64,000 nt of DNA from Auanema rhodensis. Taxonomy: Eukaryota > Nematoda > Chromadorea > Rhabditida > Rhabditidae. The notes under the pieces were generated by a model. That model had not been told where the DNA came from. It saw only the letters and a list, made by a program, of their open reading frames with translations, and made no database searches. Of this stretch, positions 11,089 to 24,464 are shown piece by piece (the stretch's first letter is position 1; every line of letters begins with the position of its first letter). Made by a program: the position numbers and the translations under genes. The stretch covers positions 4,846,501-4,910,500 of the forward strand of contig OZ059900.1 of assembly GCA_964057225.1 (NCBI GenBank), written 5' to 3'.

Positions 11089-13152
11089 AGTTACAAATCA
11101 AGATCACTTTCTTTGGATACTTAGGTGGTATAGCTACCTGTTCACAAAAAATTGGAAGTCCTGGTTACCATGCATCAAACCCATTAAGATTGTGTCTCTA
11201 GACTAATATAACCATGGGAAATTCATTTAAGTTCACAGTATTCTTCTATCTTTAACGGTATCCGAGTTACAAATCAAGATCACTTTCTTTGGATACTTAG
11301 GTGGTATAGCTACCTGTTCACAAAAAATTGGAAGTCCTGGTTACCATGCATCAAACCCATTAAGATTGTGTTTCTAGACTAATATAACCATGGGAAATTC
11401 ATTTAAGTTCACAGTATTCTTCTATCTTTAACGGTATCCGAGTTACAAATCAAGATCACTTTCTTTGGATACTTAGGTGGTATAGCTACCTGTTCACAAA
11501 AAATTGGAAGTCTTGGTTACCATGCATCAAACACAATACGATAGTGTTTCTAGACTAATATGACCATGAGAAATTCATTTAAGTTTACAGTATTCTTCTA
11601 TCTTTAACGGTATCCGAGTTACAAATCAAGATCACTTTCTTTGGATACTTAGGTGGTATAGCTACCTGTTCACAAAAAATTGGAAGTCCTGGTTACCATG
11701 CATCAAACCCATTAAGATTGTGTCTCTAGACTAATATAACCATGGGAAATTCATTTAAGTTCACAGTATTCTTCTATCTTTAACGGTATCCGAGTTACAA
11801 ATCAAGATCACTTTCTTTGGATACTTAGGTGGTATAGCTACCTGTTCACAAAAAATTGGAAGTCCTGGTTACCATGCATCAAACCCATTAAGATTGTGTT
11901 TCTAGACTAATATAACCATGGGAAATTCATTTAAGTTCACAGTATTCTTCTATCTTTAACGGTATCCGAGTTACAAATCAAGATCACTTTCTTTGGATAC
12001 TTAGGTGGTATAGCTACTTGTTCACAAAAAATTGGAAGTCCTGGTTACCATGCATCAAACCCATTAAGATTGTGTTTCTAGACTAATATAACCATGGGGA
12101 CTTTATCAAATTTCACAGTATTCTTCTATCTTTAACGGTATCCGAGTTACAAATCAAGATCACTTTCTTTGGATACTTAGGTGGTATAGCTACCTGTTCA
12201 CAAAAAATTGGAAGTCCTGGTTACCATGCATCAAATCCTTTAAGATAGTGTTTCTAGACTAATATAACCATGGGGACTTCATCAAATTTCACAGTATTCT
12301 TCTATCTTTAACGGTATCCGAGTTACAAATCAAGATCACTTTCTTTGGATACTTAGGTGGTATAGCTACCTGTTCACAAAAAATTGGAAGTCCTGGTTAC
12401 CATGCATCAAACCCATTAAGATTGTGTCTCTAGACTAATATAACCATGGGAAATTCATTTAAGTTCACAGTATTCTTCTATCTTTAACGGTATCCGAGTT
12501 ACAAATCAAGATCACTTTCTTTGGATACTTAGGTGGTATAGCTACCTGTTCACAAAAAATTGGAAGTCCTGGTTACCATGCATCAAACCCATTAAGATTG
12601 TGTTTCTAGACTAATATAACCATGGGAAATTCATTTAAGTTCACAGTATTCTTCTATCTTTAACGGTATCCGAGTTACAAATCAAGATCACTTTCTTTGG
12701 ATACTTAGGTGGTATAGCTACCTGTTCACAAAAAATTGGAAGTCTTGGTTACCATGCATCAAACACAATACGATAGTGTTTCTAGACTAATATGACCATG
12801 AGAAATTCATTTAAGTTTACAGTATTCTTCTATCTTTAACGGTATCCGAGTTACAAATCAAGATCACTTTCTTTGGATACTTAGGTGGTATAGCTACCTG
12901 TTCACAAAAAATTGGAAGTCCTGGTTACCATGCATCAAACCCATTAAGATTGTGTTTCTAGACTAATATAACCATGGGAAATTCATTTAAGTTCACAGTA
13001 TTCTTCTATCTTTAACGGTATCCGAGTTACAAATCAAGATCACTTTCTTTGGATACTTAGGTGGTATAGCTACCTGTTCACAAAAAATTGGAAGTCTTGG
13101 TTACCATGCATCAAACACAATACGATAGTGTTTCTAGACTAATATGACCATG
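11057..13152 (+). repeat. Long-range repeat R1, left copy (about 2.1 kb)
   Basis: Family order here: 'gtgtctc'-A, A, C', 'gtgtctc'-A, A, 'tacttg'-A with 'actttatc', B, 'gtgtctc'-A, A, C', A, then the front of C'. It matches 48,367-50,462 unit for unit at an offset of 37,310 bp (212 monomers less 2 bp). The 'gtgtctc' markers at 11,192, 11,720 and 12,424 correspond to 48,502, 49,030 and 49,734. The match ends inside the monomer at 13,025, at patch 2. Confidence 0.8.
11441..11616 (+). repeat. Representative monomer, family C'
   Basis: C' has the C patch 1 ('acacaatacg') but 'gagaaattc' in patch 2, which removes CCATGG, together with 'tttacag' and 'cttcta'. It replaces C in zones Y and Y' and also appears in the 29-monomer duplication. 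The split between C and C' is one of the clearest differences between the two zone types. Confidence 0.85.
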
Positions 13153-13200
13153 AGAAATTCATTTAAGTTTACAGTATTCTTCTATCTTTAACGGTATCCG

Positions 13201-14256
13201 AGTTACAAATCAAGATCACTTTCTTTGGATACTTAGGTGGTATAGCTACTTGTTCACAAAAAATTGGAAGTCCTGGTTACCATGCATCAAATCCTTTAAG
13301 ATAGTGTTTCTAGACTAATATGACCATGGGGACTTCATTAAAATTAACAGTATTCTTCTATCTTTAACGGTATCCGAGTTACAAATCAAGATCACTTTCT
13401 TTGGATACTTAGGTGGTATAGCTACCTGTTCACAAAAAATTGGAAGTCCTGGTTACCATGCATCAAATCCTTTAAGATAGTGTTTCTAGACTAATATGAC
13501 CATGGGGACTTCATTAAAATTAACAGTATTCTTCTATCTTTAACGGTATCCGAGTTACAAATCAAGATCACTTTCTTTGGATACTTAGGTGGTATAGCTA
13601 CCTGTTCACAAAAAATTGGAAGTCCTGGTTACCATGCATCAAACCCATTAAGATTGTGTTTCTAGACTAATATAACCATGGGAAATTCATTTAAGTTCAC
13701 AGTATTCTTTTATCTTTAACGGTATCCGAGTTACAAATCAAGATCACTTTCTTTGGATACTTATGTGGTATAGCTACCTGTTCACAAAAAATTGGAAGTC
13801 CTGGTTACCATGCATCAAATCCTTTAAGATAGTGTTTCTAGACTAATATAACCATGGGGACTTTATCAAAGTTTACAGTATTCTTCTATCTTTAACGGTA
13901 TCCGAGTTACAAATCAAGATCACTTTCTTTGGATACTTATGTGGTATAGCTACCTGTTCACAAAAAATTGGAAGTCCTGGTTACCATGCATCAAACCCAT
14001 TAAGATTGTGTTTCTAGACTAATATAACCATGGGAAATTCATTTAAGTTCACAGTATTCTTCTATCTTTAACGGTATCCGAGTTACAAATCAAGATCACT
14101 TTCTTTGGATACTTAGGTGGTATAGCTACCTGTTCACAAAAAATTGGAAGTCCTGGTTACCATGCATCAAATCCTTTAAGATAGTGTTTCTTAACTAATA
14201 TAACCATGGGGACTTCATCAAATTTCACAGTATTCTTCTATCTTTAACGGTATCCG
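13201..14256 (+). repeat. 6-monomer module DDABAB, copy 1
   Basis: Order: D, D, A with 'ctttta', 'tatgtgg'-B with 'gactttatcaaag', 'tatgtgg'-A, and a B whose TCTAGA site is broken. The same 1,056-bp module starts at 15,313, 18,833, 53,151, 56,671 and 63,007. It is the best candidate for an old higher-order unit of the Y zones. D itself is a B front with 'atgacc' and 'gacttcattaaaatt' plus 'aacag' in patch 2. Confidence 0.8.
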
Positions 14257-14608
14257 AGTTACAAATCAAGATCACTTTCTTTGGATACTTAGGTGGTATA
14301 GCTACCTGTTCACAAAAAATTGGAAGTCCTGGTTACCATGCATCAAACCCATTAAGATTGTGTTTCTAGACTAATATGACCATGAGAAATTCATTTAAGT
14401 TCACAGTATTCTTCTATCTTTAACGGTATCCGAGTTACAAATCAAGATCACTTTCTTTGGATACTTAGGTGGTATAGCTACCTGTTCACAAAAAATTGGA
14501 AGTCCTGGTTACCATGCATCAAACCCATTAAGATTGTGTTTCTAGACTAATATGACCATGGGAAATTTATTTAAGTACACAGTATTCTTCTATCTTTAAC
14601 GGTATCCG

Positions 14609-14784
14609 AGTTACAAATCAAGATCACTTTCTTTGGATACTTATGTGGTATAGCTACCTGTTCACAAAAAATTGGAAGTCCTGGTTACCATGCATCAAAT
14701 CCTTTAACATAGTGTTTCTAGACTAATATAACCATGGGAAATTCATTTAAGTTCACAGTATTCTTCTATCTTTAACGGTATCCG
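14609..14784 (+). repeat. 'taacatag' hybrid monomer (B front, A back)
   Basis: Patch 1 is B with one change ('cctttaacat'), while patch 2 is 'gggaaattcattt' plus 'ttcacag' as in A. The same monomer recurs with its neighbours at 17,425, 54,559 and 58,079, so the hybrid formed before those copies spread. It serves as a marker for the R2 block. Confidence 0.75.
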
Positions 14785-15136
14785 AGTTACAAATCAAGAT
14801 CACTTTCTTTGGATACTTAGGTGGTATAGCTACCTGTTCACAAAAAATTGGAAGTCCTGGTTACCATGCATCAAACCCATTAAGATTGTGTCTCTAGACT
14901 AATATAACCATGGGAAATTCATTTAAGTTCACAGTATTCTTCTATCTTTAACGGTATCCGAGTTACAAATCAAGATCACTTTCTTTGGATACTTAGGTGG
15001 TATAGCTACTTGTTCACAAAAAATTGGAAGTCCTGGTTACCATGCATCAAACCCATTAAGATTGTGTTTCTAGACTAATATAACCATGAGAAATTCATTT
15101 AAGTTTACAGTATTCTTCTATCTTTAACGGTATCCG

Positions 15137-17952
15137 AGTTACAAATCAAGATCACTTTCTTTGGATACTTAGGTGGTATAGCTACCTGTTCACAAAAAAT
15201 TGGAAGTCTTGGTTACCATGCATCAAACACAATACGATAGTGTTTCTAGACTAATATGACCATGAGAAATTCATTTAAGTTTACAGTATTCTTCTATCTT
15301 TAACGGTATCCGAGTTACAAATCAAGATCACTTTCTTTGGATACTTAGGTGGTATAGCTACTTGTTCACAAAAAATTGGAAGTCCTGGTTACCATGCATC
15401 AAATCCTTTAAGATAGTGTTTCTAGACTAATATGACCATGGGGACTTCATTAAAATTAACAGTATTCTTCTATCTTTAACGGTATCCGAGTTACAAATCA
15501 AGATCACTTTCTTTGGATACTTAGGTGGTATAGCTACCTGTTCACAAAAAATTGGAAGTCCTGGTTACCATGCATCAAATCCTTTAAGATAGTGTTTCTA
15601 GACTAATATGACCATGGGGACTTCATTAAAATTAACAGTATTCTTCTATCTTTAACGGTATCCGAGTTACAAATCAAGATCACTTTCTTTGGATACTTAG
15701 GTGGTATAGCTACCTGTTCACAAAAAATTGGAAGTCCTGGTTACCATGCATCAAACCCATTAAGATTGTGTTTCTAGACTAATATAACCATGGGAAATTC
15801 ATTTAAGTTCACAGTATTCTTTTATCTTTAACGGTATCCGAGTTACAAATCAAGATCACTTTCTTTGGATACTTATGTGGTATAGCTACCTGTTCACAAA
15901 AAATTGGAAGTCCTGGTTACCATGCATCAAATCCTTTAAGATAGTGTTTCTAGACTAATATAACCATGGGGACTTTATCAAAGTTTACAGTATTCTTCTA
16001 TCTTTAACGGTATCCGAGTTACAAATCAAGATCACTTTCTTTGGATACTTATGTGGTATAGCTACCTGTTCACAAAAAATTGGAAGTCCTGGTTACCATG
16101 CATCAAACCCATTAAGATTGTGTTTCTAGACTAATATAACCATGGGAAATTCATTTAAGTTCACAGTATTCTTCTATCTTTAACGGTATCCGAGTTACAA
16201 ATCAAGATCACTTTCTTTGGATACTTAGGTGGTATAGCTACCTGTTCACAAAAAATTGGAAGTCCTGGTTACCATGCATCAAATCCTTTAAGATAGTGTT
16301 TCTTAACTAATATAACCATGGGGACTTCATCAAATTTCACAGTATTCTTCTATCTTTAACGGTATCCGAGTTACAAATCAAGATCACTTTCTTTGGATAC
16401 TTAGGTGGTATAGCTACCTGTTCACAAAAAATTGGAAGTCCTGGTTACCATGCATCAAACCCATTAAGATTGTGTTTCTAGACTAATATAACCATGGGAA
16501 ATTCATTTAAGTTCACAGTATTCTTTTATCTTTAACGGTATCCGAGTTACAAATCAAGATCACTTTCTTTGGATACTTATGTGGTATAGCTACCTGTTCA
16601 CAAAAAATTGGAAGTCCTGGTTACCATGCATCAAATCCTTTAAGATAGTGTTTCTAGACTAATATAACCATGGGGACTTTATCAAAGTTTACAGTATTCT
16701 TCTATCTTTAACGGTATCCGAGTTACAAATCAAGATCACTTTCTTTGGATACTTATGTGGTATAGCTACCTGTTCACAAAAAATTGGAAGTCCTGGTTAC
16801 CATGCATCAAACCCATTAAGATTGTGTTTCTAGACTAATATAACCATGGGAAATTCATTTAAGTTCACAGTATTCTTCTATCTTTAACGGTATCCGAGTT
16901 ACAAATCAAGATCACTTTCTTTGGATACTTAGGTGGTATAGCTACCTGTTCACAAAAAATTGGAAGTCCTGGTTACCATGCATCAAATCCTTTAAGATAG
17001 TGTTTCTTAACTAATATAACCATGGGGACTTCATCAAATTTCACAGTATTCTTCTATCTTTAACGGTATCCGAGTTACAAATCAAGATCACTTTCTTTGG
17101 ATACTTAGGTGGTATAGCTACCTGTTCACAAAAAATTGGAAGTCCTGGTTACCATGCATCAAACCCATTAAGATTGTGTTTCTAGACTAATATGACCATG
17201 AGAAATTCATTTAAGTTCACAGTATTCTTCTATCTTTAACGGTATCCGAGTTACAAATCAAGATCACTTTCTTTGGATACTTAGGTGGTATAGCTACCTG
17301 TTCACAAAAAATTGGAAGTCCTGGTTACCATGCATCAAACCCATTAAGATTGTGTTTCTAGACTAATATGACCATGGGAAATTTATTTAAGTACACAGTA
17401 TTCTTCTATCTTTAACGGTATCCGAGTTACAAATCAAGATCACTTTCTTTGGATACTTATGTGGTATAGCTACCTGTTCACAAAAAATTGGAAGTCCTGG
17501 TTACCATGCATCAAATCCTTTAACATAGTGTTTCTAGACTAATATAACCATGGGAAATTCATTTAAGTTCACAGTATTCTTCTATCTTTAACGGTATCCG
17601 AGTTACAAATCAAGATCACTTTCTTTGGATACTTAGGTGGTATAGCTACCTGTTCACAAAAAATTGGAAGTCCTGGTTACCATGCATCAAACCCATTAAG
17701 ATTGTGTCTCTAGACTAATATAACCATGGGAAATTCATTTAAGTTCACAGTATTCTTCTATCTTTAACGGTATCCGAGTTACAAATCAAGATCACTTTCT
17801 TTGGATACTTAGGTGGTATAGCTACTTGTTCACAAAAAATTGGAAGTCCTGGTTACCATGCATCAAACCCATTAAGATTGTGTTTCTAGACTAATATAAC
17901 CATGAGAAATTCATTTAAGTTTACAGTATTCTTCTATCTTTAACGGTATCCG
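15137..17952 (+). repeat. Second copy of the 13,025-15,136 block with a 4-monomer insertion
   Basis: Monomers from 15,137 follow 13,025 at a 2,112-bp offset (12 monomers) up to the XbaI-less B at 16,193-16,368. Four monomers (A, 'tatgtgg'-B, 'tatgtgg'-A, XbaI-less B) are then repeated at 16,369-17,072. After that the match continues at a 2,816-bp offset (16 monomers) to about 17,952. Markers: 'ttaacta' at 14,191, 16,303 and 17,007; 'taacatag' at 14,701 and 17,517. The 704-bp internal duplication is therefore younger than, or simultaneous with, the 12-monomer one. Confidence 0.8.
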
Positions 17953-18832
17953 AGTTACAAATCAAGATCACTTTCTTTGGATACTTAGGTGGTATAGCTA
18001 CCTGTTCACAAAAAATTGGAAGTCCTGGTTACCATGCATCAAACCCATTAAGATTGTGTTTCTAGACTAATATAACCATGGGAAATTCATTTAAGTTCAC
18101 AGTATTCTTCTATCTTTAACGGTATCCGAGTTACAAATCAAGATCACTTTCTTTGGATACTTAGGTGGTATAGCTACCTGTTCACAAAAAATTGGAAGTC
18201 CTGGTTACCATGCATCAAATCCTTTAAGATAGTGTTTCTAGACTAATATAACCATGGGGACTTCATCAAATTTCACAGTATTCTTCTATCTTTAACGGTA
18301 TCCGAGTTACAAATCAAGATCACTTTCTTTGGATACTTAGGTGGTATAGCTACCTGTTCACAAAAAATTGGAAGTCCTGGTTACCATGCATCAAACCCAT
18401 TAAGATTGTGTCTCTAGACTAATATAACCATGGGAAATTCATTTAAGTTCACAGTATTCTTCTATCTTTAACGGTATCCGAGTTACAAATCAAGATCACT
18501 TTCTTTGGATACTTAGGTGGTATAGCTACCTGTTCACAAAAAATTGGAAGTCCTGGTTACCATGCATCAAACCCATTAAGATTGTGTCTCTAGACTAATA
18601 TAACCATGGGAAATTCATTTAAGTTCACAGTATTCTTCTATCTTTAACGGTATCCGAGTTACAAATCAAGATCACTTTCTTTGGATACTTAGGTGGTATA
18701 GCTACCTGTTCACAAAAAATTGGAAGTCTTGGTTACCATGCATCAAACACAATACGATAGTGTTTCTAGACTAATATGACCATGAGAAATTCATTTAAGT
18801 TTACAGTATTCTTCTATCTTTAACGGTATCCG

Positions 18833-19888
18833 AGTTACAAATCAAGATCACTTTCTTTGGATACTTAGGTGGTATAGCTACCTGTTCACAAAAAATTGGA
18901 AGTCCTGGTTACCATGCATCAAATCCTTTAAGATAGTGTTTCTAGACTAATATGACCATGGGGACTTCATCAAAATTAACAGTATTCTTCTATCTTTAAC
19001 GGTATCCGAGTTACAAATCAAGATCACTTTCTTTGGATACTTAGGTGGTATAGCTACCTGTTCACAAAAAATTGGAAGTCCTGGTTACCATGCATCAAAT
19101 CCTTTAAGATAGTGTTTCTAGACTAATATGACCATGGGGACTTCATTAAAATTAACAGTATTCTTCTATCTTTAACGGTATCCGAGTTACAAATCAAGAT
19201 CACTTTCTTTGGATACTTAGGTGGTATAGCTACCTGTTCACAAAAAATTGGAAGTCCTGGTTACCATGCATCAAACCCATTAAGATTGTGTTTCTAGACT
19301 AATATAACCATGGGAAATTCATTTAAGTTCACAGTATTCTTTTATCTTTAACGGTATCCGAGTTACAAATCAAGATCACTTTCTTTGGATACTTATGTGG
19401 TATAGCTACCTGTTCACAAAAAATTGGAAGTCCTGGTTACCATGCATCAAATCCTTTAAGATAGTGTTTCTAGACTAATATAACCATGGGGACTTTATCA
19501 AAGTTCACAGTATTCTTCTATCTTTAACGGTATCCGAGTTACAAATCAAGATCACTTTCTTTGGATACTTATGTGGTATAGCTACCTGTTCACAAAAAAT
19601 TGGAAGTCCTGGTTACCATGCATCAAACCCATTAAGATTGTGTTTCTAGACTAATATAACCATGGGAAATTCATTTAAGTTCACAGTATTCTTCTATCTT
19701 TAACGGTATCCGAGTTACAAATCAAGATCACTTTCTTTGGATACTTAGGTGGTATAGCTACCTGTTCACAAAAAATTGGAAGTCCTGGTTACCATGCATC
19801 AAATCCTTTAAGATAGTGTTTCTTGACTAATATAACCATGGGGACTTCATCAAATTTCACAGTATTCTTCTATCTTTAACGGTATCCG
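18833..19888 (+). repeat. 6-monomer module DDABAB, copy 3
   Basis: Same order as 13,201-14,256, with small differences: 'gacttcatcaaaatt' in the first D, 'aaagttcacag' in the 'tatgtgg'-B, and 'ttgacta' in place of 'ttaacta' in the last B. In these last two respects it is closer to the right-hand copies at 53,151 and 56,671. A partial repeat of its middle (A, 'tatgtgg'-B, 'tatgtgg'-A) follows at 19,889-20,416. Confidence 0.75.
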
Positions 19889-20416
19889 AGTTACAAATCA
19901 AGATCACTTTCTTTGGATACTTAGGTGGTATAGCTACCTGTTCACAAAAAATTGGAAGTCCTGGTTACCATGCATCAAACCCATTAAGATTGTGTTTCTA
20001 GACTAATATGACCATGGGAAATTCATTTAAGTTCACAGTATTCTTTTATCTTTAACGGTATCCGAGTTACAAATCAAGATCACTTTCTTTGGATACTTAT
20101 GTGGTATAGCTACCTGTTCACAAAAAATTGGAAGTCCTGGTTACCATGCATCAAATCCTTTAAGATAGTGTTTCTAGACTAATATAACCATGGGGACTTT
20201 ATCAAAGTTCACAGTATTCTTCTATCTTTAACGGTATCCGAGTTACAAATCAAGATCACTTTCTTTGGATACTTATGTGGTATAGCTACCTGTTCACAAA
20301 AAATTGGAAGTCCTGGTTACCATGCATCAAACCCATTAAGATTGTGTTTCTAGACTAATATAACCATGGGAAATTCATTTAAGTTCACAGTATTCTTCTA
20401 TCTTTAACGGTATCCG

Positions 20417-20592
20417 AGTTACAAATCAAGATCACTTTCTTTGGATACTTAGGTGGTATAGCTACCTGTTCACAAAAAATTGGAAGTCTTGGTTACCATG
20501 CATCAAACACAATACGATAGTGTTTCTAGACTAATATGACCATGGGGACTTCATTAAAATTAACAGTATTCTTCTATCTTCAACGGTATCCG
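20417..20592 (+). repeat. Hybrid monomer at the Y-to-X' transition
   Basis: The front is C ('tcttgg', 'acacaatacg'), patch 2 is D ('ggggacttcattaaaatt'), and the end is 'cttcaacgg' as in B'. It sits at the switch from Y-type to X-type monomers. Other C-front/D-back hybrids occur at 47,871 and 50,335, but those end in 'ctttaacgg', so this unit has at least two apparent switch points. Confidence 0.6.
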
Positions 20593-20944
20593 AGTTACAA
20601 ATCAAGATCACTTTCTTTGGATACTTAGGTGGTATAGCTACCTGTTCACAAAAAATTGGAAGTCCTGGTTACCATGCATCAAACCCATTAAGATTGTGTT
20701 TCTAGACTAATATGACCATGGGAAATTCATTTAAGTTCACAGTATTCTTTTATCTTTAACGGTATCCGAGTTACAAATCAAGATCACTTTCTTTGGATAC
20801 TTAGGTGGTATAGCTACCTGTTCACAAAAAATTGGAAGTCCTGGTTACCTTGCATCAAACCCATTAAGATTGTGTTTCTAGACTTATATGACCATGGGAA
20901 ATTCATTTAAGTTCACAGTATTCTTCTATCTTTAACGGTATCCG

Positions 20945-21120
20945 AGTTACAAATCAAGATCACTTTCTTTGGATACTTAGGTGGTATAGCTACCTGTTCA
21001 CAAAAAATTGGAAGTCCTGGTTACCATGCATCAAACCCATTAAAATTGTGTTTCTAGACTAATATGACCATGGGAAATTTATTTAAGTTCACAGTATTCT
21101 TTTATCTTCAACGGTATCCG
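20945..21120 (+). repeat. Representative monomer, family A'
   Basis: A' carries 'acccattaaaattg' (one change from A), 'atgacc', often 'gggaaatttattt' in patch 2, 'ctttta' and 'cttcaacgg'. It is nearly always followed by a 'tatgtgg'-B monomer. This pair is repeated back to back at 20,945-21,296 and 21,297-21,648 and recurs through X and X'. Confidence 0.85.
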
Positions 21121-21472
21121 AGTTACAAATCAAGATCACTTTCTTTGGATACTTATGTGGTATAGCTACCTGTTCACAAAAAATTGGAAGTCTTGGTTAC
21201 CATGCATCAAATCCTTTAAGATAGTGTTTCTAGACTAATATAACCATGGGGACTTCATCAAATTTCACAGTATTCTTCTATCTTTAACGGTATCCGAGTT
21301 ACAAATCAAGATCACTTTCTTTGGATACTTAGGTGGTATAGCTACCTGTTCACAAAAAATTGGAAGTCCTGGTTACCATGCATCAAACCCATTAAAATTG
21401 TGTTTCTAGACTAATATGACCATGGGAAATTTATTTAAGTTCACAGTATTCTTTTATCTTCAACGGTATCCG

Positions 21473-21648
21473 AGTTACAAATCAAGATCACTTTCTTTGG
21501 ATACTTATGTGGTATAGCTACCTGTTCACAAAAAATTGGAAGTCTTGGTTACCATGCATCAAATCCTTTAAGATTGTGTTTCTAGACTAATATGACCATG
21601 GGAAATTCATTTAAGTTCACAGTATTCTTCTATCTCTAACGGTATCCG
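21473..21648 (+). repeat. Hybrid monomer with a switch inside patch 1
   Basis: Patch 1 reads 'atcctttaag' (B) but continues 'attgtg' (A) instead of 'atagtg', then 'atgacc' and 'gggaaattc'. The B-to-A switch lies near monomer positions 100-103, one of the finest-scale switches visible. It also has the private 'tatctctaac' change. Its duplicate is at 26,576-26,751. Confidence 0.7.
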
Positions 21649-22000
21649 AGTTACAAATCAAGATCACTTTCTTTGGATACTTAGGTGGTATAGCTACCTG
21701 TTCACAAAAAATTGGAAGTCTTGGTTACCATGCATCAAACACAATACGATAGTGTTTCTAGACTAATATGACCATGAGAAATTCATTTAAGTTTACAGTA
21801 TTCTTCTATCTTTAACGGTATCCGAGTTACAAATCAAGATCACTTTCTTTGGATACTTAGGTGGTATAGCTACCTGTTCACAAAAAATTGGAAGTCTTGG
21901 TTACCATGCATCAAACCCATTAAGATTGTGTTTCTAGACTAATATGACCATGGGAAATTCATTTAAGTTCACAGTATTCTTTTATCTTTAACGGTATCCG

Positions 22001-22176
22001 AGTTACAAATCAAGATCACTTTCTTTGGATACTTAGGTGGTATAGCTACCTGTTCACAAAAAATTGGAAGTCCTGGTTACCATGCATCAAACCCATTAAG
22101 ATTGTGTTTCTAGACTAATATGACCATGATGACTTCATTGAAATTCACAGTATTCTTCTATCTTCAACGGTATCCG
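22001..22176 (+). repeat. Rare monomer with 'atgatgacttcattg' patch 2
   Basis: Patch 1 is A, but patch 2 reads 'gatgacttcattgaaattc', seen only here and in its duplicate at 27,104-27,279. It resembles D ('gacttcatta') with a different beginning. Because it occurs only inside the 29-monomer duplication, it serves as a private marker. Confidence 0.8.
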
Positions 22177-24464
22177 AGTTACAAATCAAGATCACTTTCT
22201 TTGGATACTTAGGTGGTATAGCTACCTGTTCACAAAAAATTGGAAGTCTTGGTTACCATGCATCAAACCCATTAAGATTGTGTTTCTAGACTAATATGAC
22301 CATGGGAAATTTATTTAAGTTCACAGTATTCTTTTATCTTTAACGGTATCCGAGTTACAAATCAAGATCACTTTCTTTGGATACTTAGGTGGTATAGCTA
22401 CCTGTTCACAAAAAATTGGAAGTCCTGGTTACCATGCATCAAACCCATTAAGATTGTGTTTCTAGACTAATATGACCATGGGAAATTCATTTAAGTTTAC
22501 AGTATTCTTCTATCTTTAACGGTATCCGAGTTACAAATCAAGATCACTTTCTTTGGATACTTAGGTGGCATAGCTACCTGTTCACAAAAAATTGGAAGTC
22601 CTGGTTACCATGCATCAAACCCATTAAGATTGTGTTTCTAGACTAATATGACCATGGGAAATTTATTTAAGTTCACAGTATTCTTTTATCTTCAACGGTA
22701 TCCGAGTTACAAATCAAGATCACTTTCTTTGGATACTTATGTGGTATAGCTACCTGTTCACAAAAAATTGGAAGTCTTGGTTACCATGCATCAAATCCTT
22801 TAAAATAGTGTTTCTAGACTAATATAACCATGGGGACTTCATCAAATTTCACAGTATTCTTCTATCTTTAACGGTATCCGAGTTACAAATCAAGATCACT
22901 TTCTTTGGATACTTAGGTGGTATAGCTACCTGTTCACAAAAAATTGGAAGTCCTGGTTACCATGCATCAAACCCATTAAGATTGTGTTTCTAGACTAATA
23001 TGACCATGGGAAATTTATTTAAGTTCACAGTATTCTTTTATCTTCAACGGTATCCGAGTTACAAATCAAGATCACTTTCTTTGGATACTTAGGTGGTATA
23101 GCTACCTGTTCACAAAAAATTGGAAGTCCTGGTTACCATGCATCAAACCCATTAAGATTGTGTTTCTAGACTAATATGACCATGGGAAATTCATTTAAGT
23201 TCACAGTATTCTTCTATCTTTAACGGTATCCGAGTTACAAATCAAGATCACTTTCTTTGGATACTTAGGTGGTATAGCTACCTGTTCACAAAAAATTGGA
23301 AGTCCTGGTTACCATGCATCAAACCCATTAAGATTGTGTTTCTAGACTAATATAACCATGGGAAATTCATTTAAGTTCACAGTATTCTTCTATCTTTAAC
23401 GGTATCCGAGTTACAAATCAAGATCACTTTCTTTGGATACTTAGGTGGTATAGCTACCTGTTCACAAAAAATTGGAAGTCCTGGTTACCATGCATCAAAC
23501 CCATTAAGATTGTGTTTCTAGACTAATATGACCATGGGAAATTCATTCAAGTTCACAGTATTCTTCTATCTTTAACGGTATCCGAGTTACAAATCAAGAT
23601 CACTTTCTTTGGATACTTATGTGGTATAGCTACCTGTTCACAAAAAATTGGAAGTCTTGGTTACCATGCATCAAATCCTTTAAGATAGTGTTTCTAGACT
23701 AATATAACCATGGGGACTTCATCAAATTTCACAGTATTCTTCTATCTTTAACGGTATCCGAGTTACAAATCAAGATCACTTTCTTTGGATACTTAGGTGG
23801 TATAGCTACCTGTTCACAAAAAGTTGGAAGTCCTGGTTACCATGCATCAAACCCATTAAGATTGTGTTTCTAGACTAATATGACCATGGGAAATTCATTT
23901 AAGTTCACAGTATTCTTCTATCTTTAACGGTATCCGAGTTACAAATCAAGATCATTTTCTTTGGATACTTAGGTGGTATAGCTACCTGTTCACAAAAAAT
24001 TGGAAGTCCTGGTAACCATGCATCAAACCCATTAAGATTGTGTTTCTAGACTAATATGACCATGGGAAATTTATTTAAGTTCACAGTATTCTTTTATCTT
24101 CAACGGTATCCGAGTTACAAATCAAGATCACTTTCTTTGGATACTTATGTGGTATAGCTACCTGTTCACAAAAAATTGGAAGTCTTGGTTACCATGCATC
24201 AAATCCTTTAAGATAGTGTTTCTAGACTAATATAACCATGGGGACTTCATCAAATTTCACAGTATTCTTCTATCTTTAACGGTATCCGAGTTACAAATCA
24301 AGATCACTTTCTTTGGATACTTAGGTGGTATAGCTACCTGTTCACAAAAAATTGGAAGTCCTGGTTACCATGCATCAAACCCATTAAGATTGTGTTTCTA
24401 GACTAATATAACCATGGGAAATTCATTTAAGTTCACAGTATTCTTCTATCTTTAACGGTATCCG

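Larger units (their letters stand above)
13025..15312 (+). repeat. Long-range repeat R2, left copy (13 monomers)
   Basis: Thirteen consecutive monomers (C', D, D, A, 'tatgtgg'-B, 'tatgtgg'-A, XbaI-less B, A with 'gag', A with 'tatttaagtacac', 'taacatag'-B, A, 'tacttg'-A, C') match 52,975-55,262 at an offset of 39,950 bp (227 monomers less 2 bp). By eye there are only about ten differences, for example 'ttaacta' against 'ttgacta' and 'gtgtctc' against 'gtgtttc'. R1 and R2 are in the same order in both places, but the right-hand pair is about 2.6 kb (15 monomers) further apart. Confidence 0.8.
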
